A stretch of DNA of 48,937 bases from REEB48 sp964355085. GTDB taxonomy: Bacteria; Patescibacteriota; Minisyncoccia; UBA6257; 02-FULL-45-10c. The DNA is taken from contig CAYHBW010000003.1 of the NCBI GenBank assembly GCA_964355085.1, positions 1-48,937 of the forward strand, given 5' to 3'. The position numbers and the translations under genes were made by a program. The notes beneath the pieces are model-generated. The model ran no database searches. It saw only the letters and a program-made list of their open reading frames with translations, and was not told the origin of the DNA. Shown here piece by piece: positions 14,532 through 21,490 of the stretch (position 1 is its first letter; each line of letters opens with the position of its first letter).

Positions 14532-15694
14532 TGGAAACTTTCAAAAATACCGATAAAGCCATAGCCCGCATATTGCTCGCGAAAAAACGCGGGGAAAATA
14601 TCGGTATCTGGGGTGATTATGATCCGGACGGCATTTCCGGCTCTGTCATAATTCGTGAAGGATTACTCGGCGCCGGTTTTAAGGCGAAAAATCTGACAGT
14701 CATTCTTCCTCGGCAAAAGAAATTTGACCGTAGCTTCAATCCTACGCACTTGAAGCTTCTGAAGAAAAAGATGGTTTCTCTGATTCTTGGCGTAGATTTT
14801 GGAACAGCTGATTACGATAAGGTAAAGATGGCGGATAATATGGGGTTTGATATTATTCTTTTCGACCACCATCTGACCGGTACCGGAAAATTATCAGCTT
14901 TACTTATCAATCATCTTCAATCCGGAGACAGTTACCCGTATAAAAATTGGTGCGGATCCGGCGTGGCTTATAAATTTTTTGAATTCTTTTATCTGAATCA
15001 AGGTTTGGATTTAAGCCGATTAGAGCGCCAGCTCGACCTCTTCACTCTTGCCATGATTGCGGACCGCATAAAATTGGATGATTATAACAGCAAATATATC
15101 GATCGAGGAATTCATCTCATAAATGCGCATGCCCGTCCCGGACTGCAAGAGTTGCTTCACTTGGCTGACGATGAAAATATTACTAAAGAGAAAGTGATGA
15201 GCGTGCTTATCAGCAGATTTTTCCCTAGATTGAGCAACGAAAAGAATGAAATGTACCGTTTATTTATGGCGCGGAGCAAAAAAGAAGGCGCTAAATATGC
15301 GAAAATATTGAATGACCGGCATAAAAAAATATCCGCATATATCAATAAATATGTAAGTATTGGGGAGGCTCAATATAAGCGAGAGAAGTCCAAGGTTATA
15401 ATATTAAGAGCAGATGTCCCATCGCTTGCGAGTGGTATGATCGGGGCAATTTCAGAGGCGCTTGTTGAAAAAATTAAAATTCCTTTATTTGTATATAAAA
15501 AACAGGAAAACTATTTTCAGGGATCATCCCGCGCTCCGTTCGGATCAGGATTTAATCTTGTTGAAGCGATGAATAGCAGTAAAGATTTGTTTATGGGTTT
15601 TGGCGGGCATAAGACAGCCGCCGGCTTCCGCCTGAAGGGCGGTAAGGAAAAAGAATTTAAAGATGCGATGGAAAAGTATTTCAATTCATTATGA
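14531..15694 (+). CDS. recJ: RecJ-like DHH-family phosphoesterase/exonuclease
   Basis: DHH-superfamily nuclease, probably a 5'-3' single-strand exonuclease or oligonucleotide phosphodiesterase. Motif I DYDPDG is at residues 29-34, D89 lies in GVDFG, the DHH triad is at 112-114, and the DHHA1 motif GGH is at 358-360 (GFGGHKTAAGF). At 387 aa it lacks the OB and C-terminal domains of long RecJ. It overlaps pgk by 1 nt and the RNase H gene by 4 nt, forming a tightly packed operon of glycolytic and nucleic-acid enzymes. Confidence 0.88.
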   Translation: METFKNTDKAIARILLAKKRGENIGIWGDYDPDGISGSVIIREGLLGAGFKAKNLTVILPRQKKFDRSFNPTHLKLLKKKMVSLILGVDFGTADYDKVKMADNMGFDIILFDHHLTGTGKLSALLINHLQSGDSYPYKNWCGSGVAYKFFEFFYLNQGLDLSRLERQLDLFTLAMIADRIKLDDYNSKYIDRGIHLINAHARPGLQELLHLADDENITKEKVMSVLISRFFPRLSNEKNEMYRLFMARSKKEGAKYAKILNDRHKKISAYINKYVSIGEAQYKREKSKVIILRADVPSLASGMIGAISEALVEKIKIPLFVYKKQENYFQGSSRAPFGSGFNLVEAMNSSKDLFMGFGGHKTAAGFRLKGGKEKEFKDAMEKYFNSL

Positions 15695-16320
15695 AATCCG
15701 GGAAAAAATATTACGCCTATCGCTTGGCAACCGGCGCGCAGGGTATTTGCGATAATTGGAAGGATTGCGAGAAAGTAGTTTCCGGTCGCGATGCACGGTT
15801 CCGCGGATTTGCGTCACATTCAGATGCCGAAGAGTGGCTTCGCGGAGGAGCAAGATATGAGGTGAATAGTCGAAAGTCCTTAAAGTCCATAAAGTCGAAA
15901 GTCAGCTTAATCTCCGGAGTTTATTTTGATGCGGGAACAGGGCGGGGAAATGGCGTTGAGATTAGCGTTACTGACGAATTAGGCAAAGACCTGCTCCATA
16001 AAGTTTTGGCGAAATCCAAGATCAACAGGCACGGAAAGCATTTACTAGGAAAAGAGTTTACCAATAATTATGGAGAACTTATGGCGTGTCAGTATGCATT
16101 GAAATATGCAATCAAGCACGATATTAAAAATATATTCGGTGACAGTAAATTAGTCATTGATTTTTGGTCAAAAGGACTTATTAGAAGAAATGAAATGCCG
16201 GTGGCGACGGTAAAGCTGGCGGATAAAGTTGCCAAGTTGAGAAAGGAATTTGAATCAGCCGGCGGGGAAGTGGGCCGGATTTCCGGCGATGACAATCCTG
16301 CAGATCTCGGGTTTCATTAA
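15691..16320 (+). CDS. rnhA: Ribonuclease HI with N-terminal hybrid-binding domain
   Basis: Cleaves RNA in RNA-DNA hybrids. Residues 6-52 (YYAYRLATGAQGICDNW, then SHSDAEEWL) form the viroplasmin/hybrid-binding domain, and the RNase H domain follows with catalytic D80 (YFDAG), E129 (YGEL), D151 (FGDSK) and D200/D201 (GDDNPADLG). The linker (about residues 58-72, SRKSLKSIKSK) is encoded by the same AAAGTC-word repeat that fills intergenic spacers elsewhere. ATGA overlap with the upstream gene. The next feature is rnpB. Confidence 0.92.
   Translation: MKSGKKYYAYRLATGAQGICDNWKDCEKVVSGRDARFRGFASHSDAEEWLRGGARYEVNSRKSLKSIKSKVSLISGVYFDAGTGRGNGVEISVTDELGKDLLHKVLAKSKINRHGKHLLGKEFTNNYGELMACQYALKYAIKHDIKNIFGDSKLVIDFWSKGLIRRNEMPVATVKLADKVAKLRKEFESAGGEVGRISGDDNPADLGFH
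15869..15903. repeat. AAAGTC-family repeat inside rnhA
   Basis: About three copies of a 9-10 nt word (CGAAAGTCC, TTAAAGTCC, ATAAAGTCG, AAAGTC) translated in frame as the interdomain linker. Similar words otherwise occur only between genes. Confidence 0.65.
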
Positions 16321-16346
16321 AGATACTTTGAAATATTCAACTGTTA

Positions 16347-16375
16347 TTGTCAATACTTTAGAAATATGCTATAGT
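16347..16375 (+). promoter_or_regulatory. rnpB promoter
   Basis: TTGTCA (16347-16352), 17-nt spacer, TATAGT (16370-16375), ending 5 nt before the first base of P1. Confidence 0.8.
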
Positions 16376-16380
16376 ATTTT

Positions 16381-16750
16381 CGGTAGCTTAGATAACAGCT
16401 TCGGCGAAAGTCGGAGAGGAAAGTCCGGACACTTTTTGTCGCCTTAAGTGACTCAAAAAAAGTAGTAGCCAACGGCTACCGGCAGTAATGCAGAGGTGCG
16501 AGCAGTGACGGTCTGACCCGAAAGAGTCAGACGAACCCCATCCCAACGTTGAAGGTTTAACTCTGCCATAGGGATACAAAGCAGAGGTGAAACGGCTAAA
16601 TCCTTATTAAGTGCAAGTCCGTGCTCCGAGTAAAATCGGGGAGTGACGCAAAGATTTTTGGAGCAATCCGAAAGCAAGATAAATTGTTATCATCACCCTA
16701 AAACATTAAAAATTTTCGGGTGAGACAGAATCCGGCTTATTAGCTACCGG
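16381..16750 (+). ncRNA. rnpB: RNase P RNA (bacterial type A-like)
   Basis: Catalytic RNA of RNase P, which matures tRNA 5' ends. P1 pairs CGGTAGCT (16381-16388) with AGCTACCG (16742-16749). The universally conserved CR-I segment GAGGAAAGTCCGGAC lies near 16416-16430 and its partner ACAGAATCCGGCTTA near 16726-16740. GCAGAGGTG and other P-helix segments are recognisable between them. Length is about 370 nt. Its own promoter and terminator are present. Confidence 0.96.
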
Positions 16751-16751
16751 T

Positions 16752-16780
16752 AAAAACCGCCTTCGGGCGGTTTTTACTTT
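16752..16780 (+). terminator. rnpB terminator
   Basis: AAAAACCGCC-TTCG-GGCGGTTTTT: a 10-bp stem with a UUCG-type loop, followed by ACTTTT. Confidence 0.9.
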
Positions 16781-16794
16781 TCAGCTTCTAGGTT

Positions 16795-16826
16795 AAAATA
16801 AATCCCCCGCATAAAACAGGGGATCA
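16795..16826 (-). terminator. Terminator overlapping the stop of the zinc-ribbon gene
   Basis: ATCCCC (16802-16807) pairs with GGGGAT (16819-16824); the minus-strand tail is TTATTTTAA. The TGA stop (16824-16826) lies at the edge of the stem. Confidence 0.65.
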
Positions 16827-17156
16827 GTCTCTGACGATTATTGAAAAAGACCAGCCGCAGTCCTTCGTCTTCAGGCATCGCCAGTGTTTATTTTCAGTTT
16901 CCAGGGAAAAAGACACTGACCAGTTATGGCAGACCGGGCAGCGGCTAAGATTGGGATAGCTATTGAACCAATTCCGGCATTTTTGATTAGCGCAGGCCCA
17001 CCAGTCGAGGATGATATACGGGGTTATTCTGGGTTCCGTAAAAAAACGTTCGTCATCCGCCATCATTTTCGGCTGGAAAAATATTTCGAAAACCCTTTTT
17101 GCCATTTTCCCGCAATGGGTGCAGGAGAAGCTTTCCCGGAATGTCTTTCTGGGCAT
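16824..17156 (-). CDS. Zinc-ribbon protein, 110 aa
   Basis: Four Cys pairs: CTHC near residue 12, CANQKC near 54, CPVC near 73 and CLKTKDC near 94, so two zinc sites are likely. Between them are aromatic-rich segments (PYIILDWWACAN, KHWRCLK). The overall look is of a small nucleic-acid or protein-binding zinc ribbon, but I do not recognise the family. The ATG at 17156 has no strong ribosome binding site, so the start is less certain than for its neighbours. A terminator overlaps the stop. Confidence 0.65.
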   Translation of the reverse strand: MPRKTFRESFSCTHCGKMAKRVFEIFFQPKMMADDERFFTEPRITPYIILDWWACANQKCRNWFNSYPNLSRCPVCHNWSVSFSLETENKHWRCLKTKDCGWSFSIIVRD

Positions 17157-17249
17157 TGCATCTTCATCGTTTTATGTTCTGAAATCAGATTACAACTTCC
17201 GCATTGTTTATTCAAACACATTCAGAATCCCCGATTCGAACCGCTTTTA

Positions 17250-17280
17250 AAAAATAAAGCCACCTTTTCAGGGGTGGCTT
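17250..17280 (-). terminator. Terminator of the 67-aa membrane-protein gene
   Basis: AAGCCACC pairs with GGTGGCTT; the minus-strand tail is TATTTTTTAAAA. Confidence 0.85.
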
Positions 17281-17297
17281 CAGGAAGCAGGCCGTTG

Positions 17298-17501
17298 TTA
17301 CGGGCAATACTTCCAGATGAGGTACTTTATCTGGCGCTTGATCCAGGCCGGATTCCGGTGCTGCTCCTCCGAGAAGAACAGGATTGCGAATCCGACCATC
17401 GCCAAAGCCATGCTTAGCATGAAGTGGCCGTTCTCGACTACTCCGACGCTTGCGACTATGAGACATCCTCCGGTGAAGATCATCGTGTTGTTCAGCCGCA
17501 T
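17298..17501 (-). CDS. Two-helix membrane mini-protein, 67 aa, downstream of the large RNA
   Basis: Residues 5-22 (NTMIFTGGCLIVASVGVV) and 26-43 (HFMLSMALAMVGFAILFF) form a helical hairpin in the membrane, followed by a basic tail (HRNPAWIKRQIKYLIWK). The start is fixed by CGGAGGACAA before the ATG. The T-tract of the structured RNA ends only about 32 nt upstream and I see no promoter between them, so expression may depend on read-through from the RNA, making the RNA a possible leader. A terminator follows. Unrecognised family. Confidence 0.7.
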   Translation of the reverse strand: MRLNNTMIFTGGCLIVASVGVVENGHFMLSMALAMVGFAILFFSEEQHRNPAWIKRQIKYLIWKYCP

Positions 17502-17532
17502 TTGTCCTCCGTGATTGATTTACGGCATCAGG

Positions 17533-17627
17533 AAAAAAAGGCCCTTGCCGGACCGCAGTCATGCGCTTTGAGATTTGGCCCTCGGGGATCCATTTCTCTC
17601 TGCGCTGTTTCTGCGGTCCGGCAAGGG
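17533..17627 (-). terminator. Terminal stem and T-tract of the large RNA
   Basis: A 17-bp perfect stem enclosing about 52 nt is followed on the minus strand by CC and seven T. Inside it GCGC/GCGC, GAGA/TCTC, TGG/CCA and CCC/GGG pair in nested order. It may act as terminator or attenuator for the downstream 67-aa gene. Confidence 0.75.
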
Positions 17628-18060
17628 TTACTTACGTCGCTGCCGGTTGTTTCTCTTTCTTATTCACGCACCACGGGTTGGTTGGCGGTGCGTCCGTCCC
17701 GAGGAGCGGATAAGCGAATCTTTTGAATCCGCTGATTCGCTTCTCGGTTCGGGCCCCGGAAAATCGGGCCCCACGGCGCTTGTTTTTCAATCAGAGGTCG
17801 GCTTGCGCCTGCTCTGCGTTGTCGACGTCCTCGGGAATCTTGTTCGATTAACCCGATTCTGTCTTCCAAGCACTGCCCCTTATAAGGGCATTCCGTGAGG
17901 CCGCCTTTGACGCTTAGTCAGTTGCACTTTCGTGCCTCCTTTTGGCCTGTATGGCCGGTGGAGCGCTTCCAGGATTTTCCGCGGCTAATCCGGGAAGCGA
18001 GAAATAAGAAGGGGGTACCCTGCGCATTTCTCGCTTCCCGGCAGTACATATTTCAAATAA
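17533..18060 (-). ncRNA. Large structured RNA, about 530 nt, class unknown
   Basis: Minus-strand transcript from a near-consensus promoter (18068-18096) to a T7 tract (17533-17539). Stems seen by eye: 16 bp near the 5' end (about 18003 and 18041 arms, CCGGGAAGCGAGAAAT); GGCC-ATACA-GGCC; GGCAC-GAAA-GTGC; TGAC/GTCA; TGCCC/GGGCA; TCGGG..CCCGA containing AATC/GATT; CAGAG..CTCTG around GGC-GCAA-GCC; GGGCCC/GGGCCC; CCGAG..CTCGG around 9-bp and 7-bp helices; and a 17-bp perfect terminal stem (17542-17558 with 17611-17627) capped by a nested irregular hairpin. No long ORF fits. It is GC-richer than neighbouring sequence. tmRNA and SRP RNA signatures are absent. Confidence 0.75.
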
Positions 18061-18067
18061 CTTAAAT

Positions 18068-18096
18068 AGCATAGCATACAATATGAAATATGTCAA
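18068..18096 (-). promoter_or_regulatory. Promoter of the large structured RNA
   Basis: On the minus strand TTGACA (18091-18096), 17-nt spacer, TATGCT (18068-18073). Predicted start near 18060. Confidence 0.8.
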
Positions 18097-18170
18097 CTAT
18101 AAGCGGAGTATTGAAAAATCCGATCCGGATATGTATCCTATGATCAGTTTTCCTATCAAAGGCGGCTGAA

Positions 18171-18452
18171 ATGAGCGGAGTATCCGGATTGAATGATTGG
18201 CTCATCGAAGTGGAAAAAGTCATCAGGGATGAATTCGGCGCGGCCATTTGGGTCAGATTGAAATATTTTAAGATTTCCGGGAAATCGGGAGCTGCGGAGA
18301 AGATTCTGCATCATGATCTCGTATTCATGCCGGATCGGGACGGCTGGGTTTTTGTCCGGCGCAGAATCTCCGGAGATTTTGTTCCCGATAACCGTTACAA
18401 CCGGATGGCAAGACAGGCCAGCGCGATTTTTTCAGAAAAAAATACTGATTAA
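18171..18452 (+). CDS. Small orphan protein, 93 aa
   Basis: Unrecognised alpha/beta-looking protein (NDWLIEVEKVIRDEFG, AAIWVRLKYFKI, LVFMPDRDGWVFVRRRI). Start: ATG 18171 with AAAGGCGG about 6 nt upstream. A possible promoter is TTGAAA, 17 nt, TATCCT near 18112-18140, so the gene is divergent from the large RNA. No clear terminator before the next gene's promoter. No function proposed. Confidence 0.62.
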   Translation: MSGVSGLNDWLIEVEKVIRDEFGAAIWVRLKYFKISGKSGAAEKILHHDLVFMPDRDGWVFVRRRISGDFVPDNRYNRMARQASAIFSEKNTD

Positions 18453-18526
18453 TCTGGCGGGAAGAGTGATTGACCTTTTGCCTATTTTCATGCATAATTC
18501 ATCCAGCTTTTCATACGGAGGACGGC

Positions 18527-18865
18527 ATGCACATAGTATGCGAAAGATTTCCCGATAACTTGTCGGTTCTTGTCAGCGGATATGATCCGGAGCGCGATCC
18601 GGAGAAGGAATTTTGCGCGGTTTTCCGGTCAACGGAGGAGGAAAATACAGTCCAGCTTGTCAGCAGGCATTTTCGAAGCCACGGCGCACCGGAACGATGC
18701 ACTATTCTCGCCGTGGCAAGCAGAGAGGATCGCGCTATTTTCGAGAAGATGCTTCCCAGATTTTATGAAGCGGCAATGCTGTCATTCGGATTCACGGCTT
18801 TCGACGATAGCTTGCATCCTAAGCAGATTCAATTGCCGCTATCTGAAAAAAGCGGAGATGTCTGA
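18527..18865 (+). CDS. Small orphan protein, 112 aa
   Basis: Unrecognised. Acidic stretch (YDPERDPEKEFCAVF), then RSTEEENTVQLVSRHF, TILAVASREDRAIFEKML and an aromatic C-terminal half. I start at ATG 18527, preceded by CGGAGG; the frame extends 19 codons further up but that part holds the promoter: TTGACC (18470-18475), 17 nt, CATAAT (18493-18498, extended TG). Terminator directly after the stop. Confidence 0.68.
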   Translation: MHIVCERFPDNLSVLVSGYDPERDPEKEFCAVFRSTEEENTVQLVSRHFRSHGAPERCTILAVASREDRAIFEKMLPRFYEAAMLSFGFTAFDDSLHPKQIQLPLSEKSGDV

Positions 18866-18871
18866 TGTTTT

Positions 18872-18899
18872 GCCCCCGGAAACGGGGGCTTTTATTTTT
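18872..18899 (+). terminator. Terminator of the 112-aa gene
   Basis: GCCCCCG-GAAA-CGGGGGC followed by TTTTATTTTT. Confidence 0.9.
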
Positions 18900-18957
18900 C
18901 CACGACGCTGAAATTTCTTTTGTCTATTTCGTATCTTGAATTCGTCCGTTCGCATAC

Positions 18958-19926
18958 CTATATTTTCTTGGATTTGATTATTTTATTCAGTATTTTTTTC
19001 ACTCTCTCTATGCTGTCGAGGTCATAAATGGAAATGGCATCCACTTTCGAATTGAGTTTCTTCAGTTTGGCGATTTTGGATTTCAGGTCTTTCTCCGGTA
19101 CAGCGTCGGTTTTGCTGACAAAGATGTACTCTTCCTTATTCAGAAGCTCCTTATTGTATGCGCCGAGCTCTTTCCGGATGGACTTGTAATCTTTCACGGC
19201 ATTTTCCGATTCCGCGGAAATTATATGGAATAGGATTTTCGTCCTTTCGACATGTCTTAAGAATTTTATGCCGAGACCTTTCCCCGCGGAAGCTCCCTCA
19301 ATCAATCCCGGCAGGTCAGCCAGAATAAGTTCATAGAAAGTTCCCAAATTCGGCTCAAGTGTTGTGAATGCGTAATTGGCGACTTTGCTCTGGGCGCGGG
19401 TCAGCTCGTTCAGGAGACTGGATTTGCCGACATTCGGATAACCGATCAGGCCGACATCGGCGATGAGTTTCAGTTCAAGCCGCAATGTCGCAGTTTCTCC
19501 AGGAAGTCCGAACTGGAATCTTTTCGGGCTTGTGCTTTTCGGTCCGCGGAAAAGATAATTTCCTTTTCCTCCGTGTCCGCCTTTGGCGACGCGGATCTGC
19601 TGGCCGATTTTTGTGATTTCCTCATCAGTGCCGGCTTCCGCATTGTGAATGACCGTTCCGACCGGAACTTTCAGAATCAGGTCTTCGGAGGTCGTACCGT
19701 CGCGGAACTGGCTTCGTCCGTCTTCGCCGTTTCTGGCATTCAGATCTTTCTTGTGCCGGAAATGATTCAAGGCGCTCAAGTCAGATACTCCTTCGCAGAC
19801 GACATTTCCTCCGTCGCCTCCGTTTCCGCCGGCCGGACCGATTGCCATTTTATTTTTATCAAAAGCTACGGCTCCGCGTCCGCCGGCTCCGGCCCTGACT
19901 TTTATCGTCACATCATCTATGAGCAT
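18958..19926 (-). CDS. obg: GTPase Obg/CgtA
   Basis: Ribosome-assembly and stress GTPase. The N-terminal glycine-rich Obg fold (GAGGRGAVAF, GPAGGNGGDGGNVV, VAKGGHGGKGN) is intact. G1 GYPNVGKSS spans residues 162-170 and G3 DLPG 204-207; G4 reads SKTD (271-274) instead of NKxD, replacing the guanine-contacting Asn by Ser. At 322 aa it ends after the G domain, without the C-terminal OCT domain. The -10 TATAAT (19944-19949) leaves a 17-nt leader. A 269-bp inverted-repeat element lies just upstream. Confidence 0.95.
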   Translation of the reverse strand: MLIDDVTIKVRAGAGGRGAVAFDKNKMAIGPAGGNGGDGGNVVCEGVSDLSALNHFRHKKDLNARNGEDGRSQFRDGTTSEDLILKVPVGTVIHNAEAGTDEEITKIGQQIRVAKGGHGGKGNYLFRGPKSTSPKRFQFGLPGETATLRLELKLIADVGLIGYPNVGKSSLLNELTRAQSKVANYAFTTLEPNLGTFYELILADLPGLIEGASAGKGLGIKFLRHVERTKILFHIISAESENAVKDYKSIRKELGAYNKELLNKEEYIFVSKTDAVPEKDLKSKIAKLKKLNSKVDAISIYDLDSIERVKKILNKIIKSKKI

Positions 19927-19970
19927 ATTGGATATGTTCTATCATTATACTGCATTTTCGGCTATTATAA

Positions 19971-20239
19971 GAGAGTAGAATCCAAACTAGCATCAATTTA
20001 GTGAGTCCGATTATCGCCAAGATTCAAGGCGCAAGAAGCGAAGTGTATCTCATTGATACATAAGTGACGAGCAACGAAGAGGATTGGTGGGAATCGGTTC
20101 ACCCAAAGGGAAGAATAAATTTGGCCAATTTCGTCGTCATTCCTCCTCGCTGTGGTTATTACCACGAGCTCGTTGTCTTTCCTAGGAATTGACTCAAATT
20201 TAAGCTTCTAAGCTTGATGTTAGTTTGAATTCTACTCTC
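19971..20239. mobile_element. MITE-like element with 26-bp terminal inverted repeats
   Basis: 19971-19996 and 20214-20239 are inverted repeats matching at 24 of 26 positions. Inside, the two halves are related to each other in inverted orientation: each contains an AAGRMRMAACGAG-like segment, a small hairpin (TGTATC..GATACA on the left, GTGG..CCAC on the right) and a GACGA..ATTGG segment. There is no ORF. It fills the divergent gap between obg and the pseudouridine synthase gene and ends 4 nt before that gene's first ATG. A non-autonomous transposon or palindromic repeat element is the best reading; no target duplication is obvious. Confidence 0.6.
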
Positions 20240-20243
20240 AAAT

Positions 20244-20951
20244 ATGGAATTTCCGATGAGAATAAACAAGTATCTTGCGCTGAATAAATACGCAAGCCGG
20301 AGGGAAGCCGACCGGCTTATTCAGGTCGGTCAGGTCAAAATAAACGGCCGCGTTGCAAAGCTCGGCGACAAGGTCAACGAGACCGACAAAGTGGAAGTTT
20401 CAAAGCGGGTGACAGAAAGGATCAAGGAGCTCGTCTATGTCGCTTACAATAAACCGCTCGGAGTCGTAACGCACAGTCCGGAAGACGATCAGGACGAGAT
20501 TCTGGACGCCGTGAATGTCGGCGTTCCGGTTTTTCCTATTGGCCGCTTGGACCGTTCTTCTCATGGATTGATCCTGCTTACCAATGACGGTCGGATTACC
20601 GACAGATTGTTGAGTCCGAAATATGATCATGAAAAAGAATATATTGTCCGCGTCAATAAGCCGATTGAAAAGCATTTCTTGAAGCATTTAGGAACCGGAA
20701 TCGACATCGAGGGATACAAAACAAAGCCGGCGAAGGTCAGGCAGACTTCCGAGAAAAGCTTCAATATAGTCCTGACCGAAGGTAAAAAGCATCAGATCCG
20801 CCGGATGTGCGCGGCTTTCGGCTATGTGACCAATGACCTGAAGCGCGTTAGAATCATGAGCGTCAGACTAGGCAACTTGAAGGACGGCCAATGGAGGAAG
20901 ATCGAGGGCATTGAACTGCGGGATTTTTTGAAAAATCTCGGACTTGCATAA
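20244..20951 (+). CDS. Pseudouridine synthase, RsuA/RluB/RluE/RluF family
   Basis: Isomerises specific uridines of rRNA. An N-terminal S4 RNA-binding domain (INKYLALNKYASRREADRLI, residues 7-26, and GQVKINGRVAKLGDKV) precedes the catalytic domain with GRLDRSSHGLILLTNDG, whose Asp is the nucleophile, and GKKHQIRRMCAAFGY near the end. Which rRNA position is modified cannot be told. Two in-frame starts are possible, ATG 20244 or 20256; neither has a Shine-Dalgarno. Confidence 0.9.
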   Translation: MEFPMRINKYLALNKYASRREADRLIQVGQVKINGRVAKLGDKVNETDKVEVSKRVTERIKELVYVAYNKPLGVVTHSPEDDQDEILDAVNVGVPVFPIGRLDRSSHGLILLTNDGRITDRLLSPKYDHEKEYIVRVNKPIEKHFLKHLGTGIDIEGYKTKPAKVRQTSEKSFNIVLTEGKKHQIRRMCAAFGYVTNDLKRVRIMSVRLGNLKDGQWRKIEGIELRDFLKNLGLA

Positions 20952-21009
20952 ATCGATTATTTATCGCATACTATCTTCTAGTAAATCAAATCATTCAGGG
21001 AGGGGACGA

Positions 21010-21345
21010 ATGAACGCAATCTGGAGTTTCGTATCAACTCATCCGTTTGTGTTTTTTTCAATCGCATTCACCTGCATAGTCATAATTTTATTCTTTATTT
21101 TCGGAAGATCAGCGTGTGAGCCGGATAACCGGCTAGGAGTTCCTTCTGAAGAAAAACTCGACCCTGATATGACCAGGATAACTATCCTGGCCAAAGACGG
21201 AAAGGTTATTGAAGAATTTCATGCGCTGACTGATTCGATTAATTGGGATGATCAAGATGGTCTTTTTATTGAATTTGAAACAAAAGATGGTAATGGAATC
21301 ATCTATATGCTCGGCTCATTTTCAGCCAAGATGGCTGATCTTTGA
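21010..21345 (+). CDS. Small membrane-anchored protein, 111 aa
   Basis: One transmembrane helix (about residues 10-32, HPFVFFSIAFTCIVIILFF) then a soluble C-terminal domain (TRITILAKDGKVIEEFHALTD, GLFIEFETKDGNGIIYML) that looks like a small beta domain. Unrecognised. I start at ATG 21010 with AGGGAGGGG upstream; the frame runs further up, overlapping the preceding gene, but without a ribosome binding site. A promoter may lie at the end of that gene (TTGCAT, TACTAT). Terminator follows. Confidence 0.68.
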   Translation: MNAIWSFVSTHPFVFFSIAFTCIVIILFFIFGRSACEPDNRLGVPSEEKLDPDMTRITILAKDGKVIEEFHALTDSINWDDQDGLFIEFETKDGNGIIYMLGSFSAKMADL

Positions 21346-21351
21346 AATCTA

Positions 21352-21385
21352 AAACTCGGCTTCTGCCGAGTTTTTTTATTTTTTG
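21352..21385 (+). terminator. Terminator of the 111-aa gene
   Basis: AAACTCGGC-TTCT-GCCGAGTTT followed by TTTTATTTTTT. Confidence 0.9.
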
Positions 21386-21420
21386 ACTGCCGAGTATTTG
21401 ATAGGTGGGAATTCTAATTA

Positions 21421-21449
21421 TTGACATTTCTTTAATAAAAACTTATTCT
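21421..21449 (+). promoter_or_regulatory. Promoter of the 351-aa orphan gene
   Basis: TTGACA (21421-21426), 17-nt spacer, TATTCT (21444-21449). Confidence 0.8.
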
Positions 21450-21490
21450 ATGCATAGTTTATCTTTGAAATTTTGAATAATGGAGGAGTA

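Noticed and set aside
17575..17898. 107-aa plus-strand ORF across the large RNA
   Set aside because: It crosses most of the strong stems and has no ribosome binding site or promoter on that strand; composition follows the RNA stems.
17533..18060. Large RNA as tmRNA, SRP RNA or RNase P RNA
   Set aside because: No tRNA-like ends with a GATTCGAC/TTCGAATC pair, no SRP GGAAGCAGC core, and rnpB is already present at 16381-16750.
20944..21009. 22-residue N-terminal extension of the 111-aa membrane protein
   Set aside because: It overlaps the preceding gene and lacks a ribosome binding site, whereas ATG 21010 follows AGGGAGGGG.
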